The position numbers and the translations under genes were made by a program. Below are positions 28,042 to 37,305 of a stretch of DNA of 64,000 nucleotides, piece after piece. How positions within the stretch are numbered: the first letter of the stretch is position 1; each line of letters starts with the position of its first letter. The notes beneath the pieces were generated by a model. It made no database searches, had not been told where the DNA came from, and was given only the letters and a program-made list of their open reading frames with translations. Source of the DNA: Sulfurimonas sp. (GTDB taxonomy: Bacteria > Campylobacterota > Campylobacteria > Campylobacterales > Sulfurimonadaceae); assembly GCF_028714975.1 (NCBI RefSeq), contig NZ_JAQTLH010000002.1, forward strand, positions 62,001 through 126,000, written 5' to 3'.

Positions 28042-29466
28042 ATGTTTGAAGTAGTTATCGGTCTGGAAGTTCATGTTCAATTAAACACAAAAACTAAACT
28101 CTTTTGCTCGTGCCCGACGAGTTTTAATCATAAACAAAATACAAATACATGCCCGACTTGTTTAGCACTGCCCGGGGCACTTCCTGTACTGAACAAAGAG
28201 GTGCTTCATAAGTCCGTAATGCTTGGAACCGCGATTGAGGCAACTATAAATCAAACATCATATTTTGATAGAAAAAGCTACTTTTATCCGGATAGTCCTT
28301 CGGCTTATCAGATTACTCAGCTTTACACGCCGGTAGTCGAGCACGGAAAACTACGCATAGACTTTGAGGACGCTACGCATAAAACTATTCGTATCAACCG
28401 TGCTCATATAGAAGCGGATGCCGGAAAAAACATACATGACGGTCCTATCTCTAAAGTTGACTTAAATCGTGCAGGAACACCGCTTTTAGAGATTGTAAGC
28501 GAACCTGATATGAGAAGTGCACAAGAGGCTATCCTTTATCTTAAAAAACTTCACTCAATTATACGCTACATTGATATCGGTGATGCAAATATGCAAGAGG
28601 GATCTTTCCGCGTCGATGTGAATGTCTCTATCCGTCCAAAGGGCGACGAGAAGCTCTATACTCGTGTAGAGATAAAAAATATTAACAGTTTTAGATTTAT
28701 CCAAAAAGCCATAGAGCTTGAAGTTGAGAGACAGATTGAGGCTTGGGAAGACGGTGTTTACGATAAAGAGATAGTTCAAGAGACAAGACTTTTTGACCAA
28801 ACTAAGCAAGAAACCCGCTCTATGCGTGGAAAAGAGGAAGCGGCGGATTATCGTTATTTTCCTGAACCTGACTTGTTAAAAGCAGTCGTAACGGATGAGA
28901 TGATGCAGGAATTTTCAAAAATTCCTGAACTTCCTGATGAGAAGATGGCTCGTTTTGTAAAAGATTACGGCATGAGCGAATATAACGCGATGGTTGTTAC
29001 TTCATCGGTTGAAATGGCGCACTTTTTTGAGGCTATGATGGAAGAGGGCATCAGTGCTAAAAATGCTCTTACATGGCTTACGGTTGAGTTGCAGGGCAGA
29101 TTTAAAGGGGATGTAAATATTACAAATTCTCCCGTAGATGCCAAAACAATCGGATTTTTAGTAAAAAGAATCGAGGACGGCACTATAAGCGGAAAAGCGG
29201 CTAAAGAGGTTCTTGATTATCTGATGGATAAGGGTGGAGATGTAGATAGCGCAATCAATACGCTAGGGCTTAAACAAGTAAGCGACAGCGGAGCATTAGA
29301 GGCAATCTGCGATGCCGTCATTGCTGCAAACGGCGATAAAGTTGCAGAGTATAAAAGCGGAAAAGATAAGCTTTTCGGTTTCTTTGTCGGTCAAGTTATG
29401 AAAGAGTCTAAGGGTAGTGCTAACCCACAAACAGTAAATGACATTTTAAAAGAAAAGCTGGGGTAG
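28042..29466 (+). CDS. gatB: Asp-tRNA(Asn)/Glu-tRNA(Gln) amidotransferase subunit B
   Basis: The 474-residue protein has the GatB opening [20 protein letters not shown], the [15 protein letters not shown] motif, the zinc cysteines of the cradle domain and the YFPEPDL motif, ending in the GatB/YqeY tail (about 330-474, [10 protein letters not shown]). It is the kinase/amidation subunit of the GatCAB complex that corrects misacylated tRNAs, needed in organisms without GlnRS or AsnRS. TAAGGAAC precedes ATG. Its stop abuts the next start. Confidence 0.97.
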   Translation: MFEVVIGLEVHVQLNTKTKLFCSCPTSFNHKQNTNTCPTCLALPGALPVLNKEVLHKSVMLGTAIEATINQTSYFDRKSYFYPDSPSAYQITQLYTPVVEHGKLRIDFEDATHKTIRINRAHIEADAGKNIHDGPISKVDLNRAGTPLLEIVSEPDMRSAQEAILYLKKLHSIIRYIDIGDANMQEGSFRVDVNVSIRPKGDEKLYTRVEIKNINSFRFIQKAIELEVERQIEAWEDGVYDKEIVQETRLFDQTKQETRSMRGKEEAADYRYFPEPDLLKAVVTDEMMQEFSKIPELPDEKMARFVKDYGMSEYNAMVVTSSVEMAHFFEAMMEEGISAKNALTWLTVELQGRFKGDVNITNSPVDAKTIGFLVKRIEDGTISGKAAKEVLDYLMDKGGDVDSAINTLGLKQVSDSGALEAICDAVIAANGDKVAEYKSGKDKLFGFFVGQVMKESKGSANPQTVNDILKEKLG

Positions 29467-31032
29467 ATGAATTTTTTTACTCGCTGGGTTGTTGATTTTG
29501 CATATTTTTTAAACACATCGGAAGCTTATCAGCATAAAAAGCGATTTGTTTATGATATCTTAGAAAACGATAAATATCAATACAAAAGATATTTTGATAT
29601 TTTTATGATAACGCTTATCTTTTTAAGCGTTGCAATTTTGATAGCTGAAGTTAAATCTGAGATGAATATATATCTAAAAATTTTAAATGTATATATTATC
29701 TCTTTCATTTTTTTTATCGAGTATTTGCTTCGGTTTTGGATAAGCAGCAGTGTTAGCGAAATTATTATAAATAAAAGCGAACATGCTACGGCACTTGGTA
29801 GGGAGTTTTATCTTTATCGAGCGTTAATAAACGCTATGAAAACAAAACTTATTTTTGTTTTTTCCTTTAAAGCAATAATAGATTTGCTTGCTATTTTACC
29901 TTTCTTCCATGAGCTGAGACTGCTTCGTCTATTTGTTCTTTTTAGAGTTTTTAAGTTATTTAGATACACAAAGAGCTTTCAAACTTTTACTTCGGTGCTT
30001 TCTACAAAAAAATTTGAATTTTTTATTTTATTGATGTTTTCATCAATAGTTATTTTTGTCTCATCGGTACTCATTTATGTAATGGAGGCGCATAATCCAA
30101 AATCACCGATAAATACACTTTTTGATGCCGTTTATTGGTCGGTAGTTACAATAGCAACTGTGGGATACGGCGATATCGTACCCGTGACGATGGAGGGTAG
30201 AACGGTTGCTATTTTTGTTATTATCGCAGGTGTTTCGCTTTTGGCTTTTACAACCTCAATCGTCGTCTCTGCTTTTACGGAAAAGCTAGATGAGATAAGA
30301 GAGATAAAAACGATTGACAATATTAGAAAACTTAAGCACTTTTATCTTATATGCGGATATCAGAATGTGGCTCAAGAGGTAGTTAAGAAATTAAAAGATT
30401 CAAAGATAAGCATTATCGTTTTAGATGAAGATATACATAGAATAGAGAACGCAAAAAAAGATGGACTTATTGCAGTAAATTATGATCCGGGAGATATAGA
30501 GAGCTATAAAAAGCTAGGTATTGATATAAATGTGCAAGTTAAGTCAATATTGTGTCTTAGAGAGAGTGATATAGAAAATGTATATACAACCTTAACGGTT
30601 AGATCAATAAGTAAAGATGTAAATATCATATCGCTGCTTATGGATGATGCAAATAGAAATAAACTTAAATTCGCCGGTGCAAATGAGATACTCTATCCAA
30701 AAGGTATAGTAGGAATGATCTCTAAAGAGTTGATAGGAAGACCTGTGGCTTTTGAAGTTATACATGCACTTAGAAATGATTACTACGGCGTAGATGTCGA
30801 AGAGATTTTAGTGGATGACAGAATGAGTCAAAATATACTATATGTAAGTGAGTTAAACAATTCCAAATTTAGAGTTATTTTGCTTGGAATATATAAAAAA
30901 GATACTAAAAGATTCTTTTTTAATCCGCTTGAGAGCACTCTTCTTGAGAGTGGGGATTATCTTCTGGCTATAGGAAATTCTGCTTTTATGAGAGAGTTTG
31001 AAAAACATTTACATAAGAAGATTAGAAAATGA
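29467..31032 (+). CDS. Voltage-gated-type potassium channel with RCK domain
   Basis: The 521-residue protein has six membrane helices (about 43-275). The fourth carries regularly spaced positive residues (RLLRLFVLFRVFKLFRYTK, around 155-175), a voltage-sensor pattern, and the pore loop has the selectivity filter TIATVGYGD. C-terminal to this are RCK/TrkA-N and TrkA-C domains (about 292-520), with the glycine-rich nucleotide motif degenerate (CGYQNVA). It likely conducts potassium. It begins directly at the gatB stop and overlaps the next gene by four bases. Confidence 0.9.
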   Translation: MNFFTRWVVDFAYFLNTSEAYQHKKRFVYDILENDKYQYKRYFDIFMITLIFLSVAILIAEVKSEMNIYLKILNVYIISFIFFIEYLLRFWISSSVSEIIINKSEHATALGREFYLYRALINAMKTKLIFVFSFKAIIDLLAILPFFHELRLLRLFVLFRVFKLFRYTKSFQTFTSVLSTKKFEFFILLMFSSIVIFVSSVLIYVMEAHNPKSPINTLFDAVYWSVVTIATVGYGDIVPVTMEGRTVAIFVIIAGVSLLAFTTSIVVSAFTEKLDEIREIKTIDNIRKLKHFYLICGYQNVAQEVVKKLKDSKISIIVLDEDIHRIENAKKDGLIAVNYDPGDIESYKKLGIDINVQVKSILCLRESDIENVYTTLTVRSISKDVNIISLLMDDANRNKLKFAGANEILYPKGIVGMISKELIGRPVAFEVIHALRNDYYGVDVEEILVDDRMSQNILYVSELNNSKFRVILLGIYKKDTKRFFFNPLESTLLESGDYLLAIGNSAFMREFEKHLHKKIRK

Positions 31033-31733
31033 AAAATAGAGCCGCTTTGATTTTCGGATATAACGATTATGCTTTGGAGATTGCTAAAAATGTTACATAT
31101 GAGTATGAGAATGTTTACCTGTATAGTTTAAATAGTGAGCAAGATATTTTAAGAAACAGGTCTTGTTTTGAAGTAAAAAGTTTCGATTTAAGCGATAAGT
31201 GGGATGATTTGAATGAAAATATCGATATTGAAAATTCTATAGCATTTTGCGTTTTAGAAGATAGTGCAGAGAATATTTTTTTAACAATTTCGCTGAGGTC
31301 TTCATTTGTCAATCTAAATATCATAGCCCTCTCAAACAACAAGCAAACGGCAAACAAATTACAAATGGCGGGTGCAAACAAGGTTATACCTCTTGTTCAA
31401 ACGACGGCAGAGATGATTTCAGAGATGTTGCAAAAACCTATTGTTAAAGATGTTTTTCATAAAATTTTATTTGAAAGCGGTGCGTTAAAAATTGCTCAAG
31501 TTAAGGTAAATGAGAGTAATTGTTATATAGGCAACTCTGTCTCGGACATAGATTGGAGTAAAAGATACGGCATCGTGGTTTTAGCAATCGTAAATGAAGA
31601 TATGAGTAGCGAATTTATATATTCATCCAAAGTAAAGCATCATATAGTAAGTAAAGATGATATGTATATAGTTGTCGGATATGAGACGGATATAAAAGAG
31701 TTTGAAAAAATGACTGGGAGTACATGTGACTAA
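31029..31733 (+). CDS. Stand-alone RCK (TrkA-N/TrkA-C) protein
   Basis: The 234-residue soluble protein has a Rossmann-like N-terminal half (ALIFGYNDYALEIA, ENVYLYSLNSEQDI, AFCVLEDSAENIFLTISLR) and a C-terminal TrkA-C-like half (about 150-230, SNCYIGNSVSDIDW). The usual GxGxxG motif is altered to GYNDYA. It overlaps the channel gene by ATGA and shares its arrangement with it, so it probably supplies the second RCK set for the channel gating ring. An alternative is a regulator of another K+ transporter. Confidence 0.82.
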   Translation: MKNRAALIFGYNDYALEIAKNVTYEYENVYLYSLNSEQDILRNRSCFEVKSFDLSDKWDDLNENIDIENSIAFCVLEDSAENIFLTISLRSSFVNLNIIALSNNKQTANKLQMAGANKVIPLVQTTAEMISEMLQKPIVKDVFHKILFESGALKIAQVKVNESNCYIGNSVSDIDWSKRYGIVVLAIVNEDMSSEFIYSSKVKHHIVSKDDMYIVVGYETDIKEFEKMTGSTCD

Positions 31734-32616
31734 AGTAGGAGTAATCGGAGCCGGTAAATGGGGTTTGGCTTTGGCTTTTGCATTAAGCCAAAAATGTGAA
31801 GTTTATATAACTTCAAGAACGCCTAGAGATATAAAAAATTTTGTCTCTCTTGATGATATCTTAAAGTTAGAGTATTTGATTATTACCATTCCTGCGCAGG
31901 AAATATCTTTATGGCTTGAAGAAAATTTCAGATTTACGAATCAAAAAATTTTAGTAGCATCAAAAGGGATAGAAGCGACAACCGGAAAGTTTTTAAATGA
32001 GATATATGCTTCGTATATTCCTGATGAAAATATAGCATTTCTCTCAGGTCCGTCGTTTGCGGCAGAAGTTATGAAATCCCTGCCGACTGCACTAGTCGTT
32101 AATTCTAAAAATGAAGAGTTAAGCACTGAGTTTGCCTCATTTTTCCCCTCTTTTATAAAAACATATATATCAACCGATGTTGTAGGCGCGGAAGTTGCGG
32201 GGGCTTATAAAAATGTTATAGCTATTGCCGCAGGTATTTGTGAGGGTTTGGGTCTTGGTAAAAATGCCGCAGCTTCACTTATATCAAGAGGTTTAGTTGA
32301 GATGCAGAGATTTGGCAAAGTATACGGTGCAAAAGATGAGAGTTTTATAGGACTTAGCGGAGCAGGGGATCTCTTTTTAACCGCATCATCGACTATGAGC
32401 AGAAATTTTCGCGTCGGTTTGGGTATCGCAGAGGGGAAATCAAAAGAGCAAATAGTAAAAGAGATTGGAGAGGTTGCCGAGGGTATAGGAACTACTTACG
32501 CACTCTATGAAATTGCAAAGCAAAAAGAGTTGTATCTTCCCATTGCAAGAGAAGTATACAATATGCTAGAGGGGCTTGACCCGCGTGTAAGCTTAAGCAA
32601 TTTTCTTGCAAATTGA
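31726..32616 (+). CDS. gpsA: Glycerol-3-phosphate dehydrogenase [NAD(P)+]
   Basis: The 296-residue enzyme has an N-terminal NAD motif GVIGAGKWGLALA (about 4-16), the catalytic lysine region GAYKNVIAIAAGICEGLGLG, and GLSGAGDLFLTASS with SRNFRVGLG. It reduces dihydroxyacetone phosphate to glycerol-3-phosphate for phospholipid synthesis. It starts with GTG and overlaps the RCK gene by eight bases. gatB - channel - RCK - gpsA appear to form one transcript ending at the hairpin at 32615. Confidence 0.95.
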   Translation: MTKVGVIGAGKWGLALAFALSQKCEVYITSRTPRDIKNFVSLDDILKLEYLIITIPAQEISLWLEENFRFTNQKILVASKGIEATTGKFLNEIYASYIPDENIAFLSGPSFAAEVMKSLPTALVVNSKNEELSTEFASFFPSFIKTYISTDVVGAEVAGAYKNVIAIAAGICEGLGLGKNAAASLISRGLVEMQRFGKVYGAKDESFIGLSGAGDLFLTASSTMSRNFRVGLGIAEGKSKEQIVKEIGEVAEGIGTTYALYEIAKQKELYLPIAREVYNMLEGLDPRVSLSNFLAN

Positions 32617-32636
32617 TAGCCAAAAAGCCGGCTATC
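32615..32636. terminator. Hairpin between convergent gpsA and cytochrome genes
   Basis: GATAGCC (32615-32621) pairs with GGCTATC (32630-32636) across an eight-base loop, and a short T run follows (TAGTTTT). The stem lies at the gpsA stop and before the stop of the opposite-strand cytochrome gene, so it may serve both. Confidence 0.55.
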
Positions 32637-32642
32637 GTAGTT

Positions 32643-33017
32643 TTAAAAAGATTTTTCTTCTATTATATATTCAGCAATTAGTTTAAGTTCGTCTTGTGTT
32701 ACTTTACCCTTTTGTGAGGGCATAACGCCAAATAATTTTACGGTGTCTTTTGGAAACAGCATTTTATCTTCACTAGGACTGATTGCATAATCAATTATAT
32801 ATTTTATTTTGTCTTCTTTATTTTCATAGCTCTCTCTAGCTTTTCTAGTTATTGCCCAATAAGGCGGTGCTTTCATGTTTTTTAACTTCTCTGCAGATAC
32901 TACCCCCATTAAATGGCATTCCCCGCACTTTTTAACAGCTAACTCTTCTGCATCCGTAGAGGCAAACAGCACTGTAAAAGAAGCAGCTAGCAGAGACAGA
33001 CTTACTAATTTTTTCAT
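32643..33017 (-). CDS. Small periplasmic c-type cytochrome
   Basis: The 124-residue protein has a signal peptide (KKLVSLSLLAASFTVLFAS) and one haem-binding site CGECH (31-35). A distal methionine candidate lies in LFGVMPSQKG, similar to class I cytochromes. Family members shuttle electrons in the periplasm, for example in sulfur oxidation or nitrate respiration, but the partner is not evident here. It stands alone on the minus strand. Confidence 0.85.
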   Translation of the reverse strand: MKKLVSLSLLAASFTVLFASTDAEELAVKKCGECHLMGVVSAEKLKNMKAPPYWAITRKARESYENKEDKIKYIIDYAISPSEDKMLFPKDTVKLFGVMPSQKGKVTQDELKLIAEYIIEEKSF

Positions 33018-33166
33018 GATAACACCTTTTTTTATAAAATAAGATAATCAAAATTATAACATATGTTTATTGCAATTGTATGAGTGTAAAAATTATAATT
33101 TAAGATTTTTTCATGGTTTTATTGCACCTTTTTAGCTAGAATTGCATCAAAAAAATAAGGCTTATA

Positions 33167-33457
33167 ATGATAGTTCATATAGTTATGTTTAGGTTTAAGG
33201 ATGAAAACAGAGGCGCAAATATTGAAGAAACTAAAAAGAGATTGAATTCTTTGGTTGATTTGGTTCCAACTCTAAAATCAATGGAGGTCGGCGTGAACTT
33301 TACGGTTGCAGATAGAGCGTTTGACCTCTCTTTATACTCTACATTTGATACAAAAGAGGATTTGGATGCTTACGCTATTCATCCTGAGCATTTAAAGGTT
33401 GTTGAATTTATAAAATCAGTAACTGCCGAGTCAAAAGTAGTTGATTATATTTTGTAG
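33167..33457 (+). CDS. Dabb (stress-responsive alpha/beta barrel) domain protein
   Basis: The 96-residue protein matches the Dabb family: MIVHIVMFRFKDE at the start, ELxSLxDLVPTLKSMEVGVNF in the middle and YAIHPEHLKVVEFI near the end. Family members form dimeric ferredoxin-like barrels and are often of unknown function. A -10-like TAGAAT lies about 30 bases upstream. It converges on rny with a hairpin between them. Confidence 0.85.
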   Translation: MIVHIVMFRFKDENRGANIEETKKRLNSLVDLVPTLKSMEVGVNFTVADRAFDLSLYSTFDTKEDLDAYAIHPEHLKVVEFIKSVTAESKVVDYIL

Positions 33458-33467
33458 CAGATAAGGC

Positions 33468-33497
33468 TTTTGCATATCATAATTTTGATATGCAAAA
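33468..33497. terminator. Bidirectional terminator between Dabb and rny genes
   Basis: A 12-bp stem TTTTGCATATCA (33468-33479) pairs with TGATATGCAAAA (33486-33497) over a six-base loop. Runs of T on one side and A on the other give a plausible rho-independent signal in both directions for two convergent genes. Confidence 0.7.
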
Positions 33498-33518
33498 AGG
33501 TACGCCGTTATGAGATTT

Positions 33519-35087
33519 TTATCTGGCAAACTCTACGGCTCTGCTCTCGCGAATAACATTGACTTTGATTTCACCCGGATATTGAACTTTATCTTCTATC
33601 TCTTTGGCTATCTCTTTTGCCATTAAAATGGCTTCATCATCGTTTATAAGTGATGCATTGACAATAACTCTTACTTCTCGTCCTGCATTAATAGCATAAG
33701 CTTGTTTAACGCCGATATGTTGTGATGCTATCTCTTCTATCTCCGTTACTCTTTTTAAGAAGCTCTCTAAAACTTCTCTTCTGGCTCCCGGTCTTGCCGC
33801 AGAGAGAGCGTCAGCGGCACAAACTGCGCCACACTCTATGGAGTTAATCTCTTCATAGCCGTGATGAGCGTAAATAGCATTTAAAACTATGCTATGCTCG
33901 TTATAGCGATTGCAAATAGCCGCACCTAAATCTACATGATTGCCTTCGCTGTCATGAGTAACCGCTTTGCCTATATCATGCAGTAGTCCGGCTCTTTTTG
34001 CAAGTCTAACATCTCCGCCCATTTCAGCAGTCATAATTCCGGCTAAATGAGCAACTTCAAGAGTATGAGCAAGAGCATTTTGTCCATAACTCGCACGATA
34101 ACGAAGCTTGCCGATAAGCTTGATAAGTTCAGGATGCATAACACCTACATCTAAATCGGCTACTATCTCTTCACCCTCATTTAGCGTATTTGCTTCAAAT
34201 TCATCACAAACTTTATTATAAATCTCTTCAATGCGAGCCGGTTGAATACGACCGTCTTCTATAAGCAACTCTATTGTTTTTGTTGCAATTGCACGCCTAT
34301 AGAGATTAAAGCTGCTTACAAGAATCACATTCGGCGTATCGTCTATAATAATATCTACGCCCAAAAGAGTCTCAAGAGTTTTGATATTTCTGCCCTCTTT
34401 GCCGATTATGCGACCTTTTAGCTCATCATCGGAAAGATTTATAATATTTGTCAGTCTCTCGGCTGCAAATTCACCGGCATACCTGCTTGTGGCTTGAGCT
34501 AAAATATAATTTGCTCTTTTTTTAGCTTCATTTTTAGCTTCATTTTCATATTTTCTGACAATGTGAGCTATCTGCGCACGAGATTTCTCTTCTACTTTTT
34601 CCAGTAAAACAACTTTTGCTTCATCTTTCGTCATACCTGCACAATACTCAATTGCATTAAGTGCTTCGTCTATTTTCTCTTCATATCTCTTCTTAAGTGA
34701 GCTTAGAGACTTTTCATTTCTTTTTAAATCAACTTGTCTAGCTTTTAAAGTAGCAACTTCATCTTGAAGTTTTTTCTCTTCATTTTGTTTATAACGCTTA
34801 AAGCTTTGCTCTTTTCTCATAATATCATCTTCTCTTTGCAGAAGATCTATTCTAGCTTTTTCTTTTGCACTTTCATATAGTTTTGTAGCTTCTAACTCTA
34901 TCTCTTGAGATTTGATATTAGCTTTATATAAAAGCAACTGTGCTTCATTTTCAATAGCACCTGCTTGAGCTTTGGCTTTTTCGACATAAATATCAAAATT
35001 AGCACTAGTTATTTTTTTAGAGATGAAAAATCCAATAAGTCCACTAACGACGGCTGCTGAGCCGCCGATTAGTACCTCATTTAGCAT
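33519..35087 (-). CDS. rny: Ribonuclease Y
   Basis: The 522-residue protein has an N-terminal membrane anchor (about 5-25), a long coiled coil (about 35-200), a KH domain with GREGRNIKTLE (about 227-240) and an HD domain with LLHDIGKAV (about 360-372). This is the RNase Y layout. It starts mRNA decay by endonucleolytic cleavage at the membrane. The start follows GAGGAAG one base after the fthC stop, so the two genes are coupled. Confidence 0.97.
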   Translation of the reverse strand: MLNEVLIGGSAAVVSGLIGFFISKKITSANFDIYVEKAKAQAGAIENEAQLLLYKANIKSQEIELEATKLYESAKEKARIDLLQREDDIMRKEQSFKRYKQNEEKKLQDEVATLKARQVDLKRNEKSLSSLKKRYEEKIDEALNAIEYCAGMTKDEAKVVLLEKVEEKSRAQIAHIVRKYENEAKNEAKKRANYILAQATSRYAGEFAAERLTNIINLSDDELKGRIIGKEGRNIKTLETLLGVDIIIDDTPNVILVSSFNLYRRAIATKTIELLIEDGRIQPARIEEIYNKVCDEFEANTLNEGEEIVADLDVGVMHPELIKLIGKLRYRASYGQNALAHTLEVAHLAGIMTAEMGGDVRLAKRAGLLHDIGKAVTHDSEGNHVDLGAAICNRYNEHSIVLNAIYAHHGYEEINSIECGAVCAADALSAARPGARREVLESFLKRVTEIEEIASQHIGVKQAYAINAGREVRVIVNASLINDDEAILMAKEIAKEIEDKVQYPGEIKVNVIRESRAVEFAR

Positions 35088-35088
35088 T

Positions 35089-35661
35089 TTACTTCCTCTT
35101 TATAGCCATATTTTTGTTTTGCACTTTAATATGCGGTGTGATAATTAAATCGCATGTGATGTCATAATCATCACAAATAAATTTTTTTGTAAAACAAAAT
35201 TCTGATTGTATAAAAATTGTGTATGGTCTCTTTTTAAACTTTGCAAAGAAACGATCATACATCCCTTTTCCAAAACCAACTCTTTGTAAATTTCCATCTA
35301 CACCGACTATCGGTACTATGGCTATATCTATTTTTTTAATTTTTCTTAAACTGTTTCCCGCTTCATAAATACCAAACTTTTTTTTCTTAAGCGGTAACCT
35401 AAATGGTACCATCTTAAAACTTTCGCCTTCCATAAACGGTACGAAAATATCATATTTTTTTCTGAGTATTTTAATCGGTTTTGCCGTATCTGCTTCAAAA
35501 GGCAAGGATGTATAAAAAAGTATCTTCTTATTTTTAAATTTTTTAAGTTCTCTAAGTAATAAAGAGCTTATTTTTGCATTTTTGTATATACGATTATGTT
35601 TTGGACTATTTTTAATTTTATCTAGACAATTTTGTCTAAAAATTGTTTTTGTAAGAGGCAT
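35089..35661 (-). CDS. 5-formyltetrahydrofolate cyclo-ligase
   Basis: The 190-residue protein has an N-terminal basic helix, FYTSLPFEADT, and the signature VGFGKGMYDRFF (about 132-143), characteristic of 5,10-methenyltetrahydrofolate synthetases. It recycles 5-formyl-THF into the one-carbon pool using ATP. It is very lysine-rich. It is followed one base later by rny, and diverges from the tlpA-like gene. Confidence 0.92.
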   Translation of the reverse strand: MPLTKTIFRQNCLDKIKNSPKHNRIYKNAKISSLLLRELKKFKNKKILFYTSLPFEADTAKPIKILRKKYDIFVPFMEGESFKMVPFRLPLKKKKFGIYEAGNSLRKIKKIDIAIVPIVGVDGNLQRVGFGKGMYDRFFAKFKKRPYTIFIQSEFCFTKKFICDDYDITCDLIITPHIKVQNKNMAIKRK

Positions 35662-35677
35662 ATAAAATCTTTATGGT

Positions 35678-35683
35678 TATAAT
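35678..35683 (+). promoter_or_regulatory. -10 box for the tlpA-like - ftsY transcript
   Basis: A TATAAT box lies 41 bases before the lipoprotein ATG in a T-rich stretch, in the short gap between divergent genes. Confidence 0.4.
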
Positions 35684-35724
35684 TTTGTTTATTTTACTCA
35701 AAAAACAGAAAACAAGGCAGGCAA

Positions 35725-36288
35725 ATGTTTAAAAAATATATTTTACTTATATCGATATTATCGGCGATTTTATTTCAAGGTTGTTCAAATAACAAAGAAA
35801 AATCTAGCAGTAGCGCAAATGAGATGCTCTCTGGTCCCGAATATGTATTAACGGGTCTTGATAAAAAAGAGTATGTCGTAAAAAAAAGCGCCCAAGGCTT
35901 TGTTTTAGAAGGTGCAAAAGATAAAGTAGTTATTTTTGACATATTTGCAACTTGGTGTCCGCCTTGTCGTACAGCGGCTTCTCACTTAACTTCTCTTCAA
36001 GAGAAATATAAAGATAAACTTATAATTATCGGGATTACTATTGAAGATAAGGTAGAGAATGCAAAATTAGAAGAGTTTGCACAAAAGTATAAAGCAAAAT
36101 ATATTTTAGTAAATTCGGATCAGAACCGCCGTCTAAGCGATGCAATCGTAAAAGAGTTGAAACTAGGTGAGAGATATCCTATCCCTACTATGGCAATGTA
36201 TAAAAACGGAACTCTCATAAATCATTATGTCGGTGCAACGCAAGAAGAGTTTGTAGACAGTGATATTAAAAACGCTTTGGGCAAATAG
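35725..36288 (+). CDS. TlpA-like thioredoxin-fold lipoprotein
   Basis: The 187-residue protein has a lipobox LFQGC at 16-20, so C20 is probably lipidated, and a thioredoxin domain with active site WCPPCR (W77-R82) and the cis-proline region YPIPTMAMY. This is a TlpA/ResA-type disulfide reductant, often serving cytochrome c maturation; the several CxxCH proteins in this window fit. It abuts ftsY with no gap. Confidence 0.9.
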   Translation: MFKKYILLISILSAILFQGCSNNKEKSSSSANEMLSGPEYVLTGLDKKEYVVKKSAQGFVLEGAKDKVVIFDIFATWCPPCRTAASHLTSLQEKYKDKLIIIGITIEDKVENAKLEEFAQKYKAKYILVNSDQNRRLSDAIVKELKLGERYPIPTMAMYKNGTLINHYVGATQEEFVDSDIKNALGK

Positions 36289-37167
36289 ATGTTTGGATTT
36301 ATAAAAAAATCGCTTAGTAAAACCGTAGAGGCTATAAAAGCGGTAGTTCCAAAAAAACAGCTATCATTTTCTAAAAGCGAGATTGAAGATATTTTACTCG
36401 AAGCCGATGTTGAGTATGAGTTAGTAGAGATTATTTTAAATGAGATTTATCAAAGCAAGGTTACTCGTGATATTCTTAGACCAAAACTGCTCGCTACGCT
36501 TGCGCATACAACTTACAAGGAACCGGAATTTACACCTCCGTTTGTTGAGTTGATTGTTGGAGTAAACGGTGCCGGAAAGACAACGACCATATCTAAACTT
36601 GCGCTAAAATATAAGAATGATGGTAAAAAAGTTATGCTTGGTGCAGGAGACACTTTTCGTGCCGCTGCCATAGAGCAACTTACTCTTTGGGCAAAAAAAT
36701 TAGATATTCCCATAGTGGCTTCAAAGCAGGGTCACGATAGCTCGGCTGTTGCCTATGACACCATAGATTCTGCCAAGTCAAAAGGATTTGATAATGTCAT
36801 TATTGATACTGCAGGAAGACTTCACACGCAAACAAATCTGGCAAATGAGCTAAAAAAAATCAACCGTATTTGCGATAAAGCTCATAACGGTGCACCTCAT
36901 AGAACCATTCTTATTATTGACGGAACACAAGGAAACTCGGCGATTGCTCAAGCAAAAGCATTTCATGAGATGATAGGTATTGACGGGATTATTATTACAA
37001 AACTTGACGGCACTGCAAAAGGCGGAAGCATCTTTAGTATCGCTTATGCTCTTGGACTTCCTATTCTCTTTGTCGGAACAGGCGAAAAACCAGAAAATTT
37101 AACTCCGTTTGATAAGTATGAGTTTGTTGACGGTCTGCTTGATGCTATATTTGAAGAAGAGCATTAA
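36289..37167 (+). CDS. ftsY: Signal recognition particle receptor
   Basis: The 292-residue protein has the N helical domain and G domain of FtsY: P-loop [10 protein letters not shown] (about 86-95), [32 protein letters not shown] and [12 protein letters not shown]. The acidic N-terminal A domain of E. coli FtsY is missing, as in many short versions. It docks ribosome-bound SRP at the membrane. The ATG directly follows the tlpA-like stop. Confidence 0.97.
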   Translation: MFGFIKKSLSKTVEAIKAVVPKKQLSFSKSEIEDILLEADVEYELVEIILNEIYQSKVTRDILRPKLLATLAHTTYKEPEFTPPFVELIVGVNGAGKTTTISKLALKYKNDGKKVMLGAGDTFRAAAIEQLTLWAKKLDIPIVASKQGHDSSAVAYDTIDSAKSKGFDNVIIDTAGRLHTQTNLANELKKINRICDKAHNGAPHRTILIIDGTQGNSAIAQAKAFHEMIGIDGIIITKLDGTAKGGSIFSIAYALGLPILFVGTGEKPENLTPFDKYEFVDGLLDAIFEEEH

Positions 37168-37219
37168 GGTCACCTTTGCCATCGCTTTTGGGTACTGCTC
37201 ATTTTAGTGCGTGACATTA

Positions 37220-37250
37220 AGTAAAATATGACAATTTGTCATATTTTACT
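37220..37250. promoter_or_regulatory. Perfect 31-base palindrome upstream of radA
   Basis: AGTAAAATATGACAA (37220-37234) is followed by one T and then its exact inverted copy (37236-37250). The right arm ends 20 bases before the TATAAT box (37271-37276) of the probable radA promoter, so the palindrome covers the -35 region. There is no long T run. It could be an operator or, less likely, an ftsY terminator. Confidence 0.6.
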
Positions 37251-37270
37251 ATCTACAACACTATATTATA

Positions 37271-37276
37271 TATAAT
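37271..37276 (+). promoter_or_regulatory. -10 box of the radA promoter
   Basis: TATAAT lies 29 bases before the radA ATG within a very AT-rich stretch. AGAGG lies seven bases ahead of the ATG region as ribosome site. The gap between ftsY and radA is long enough for an independent promoter. Confidence 0.45.
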
Positions 37277-37305
37277 CACTCAAATCCTTTTAAGAGGTTA
37301 AAAAT

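Noticed and set aside
37190-37215. Third copy of the double-hairpin repeat before radA
   Set aside because: It shares only short pieces (GCTCATTTT, GCGTG) with copy A and lacks the 24-base core.
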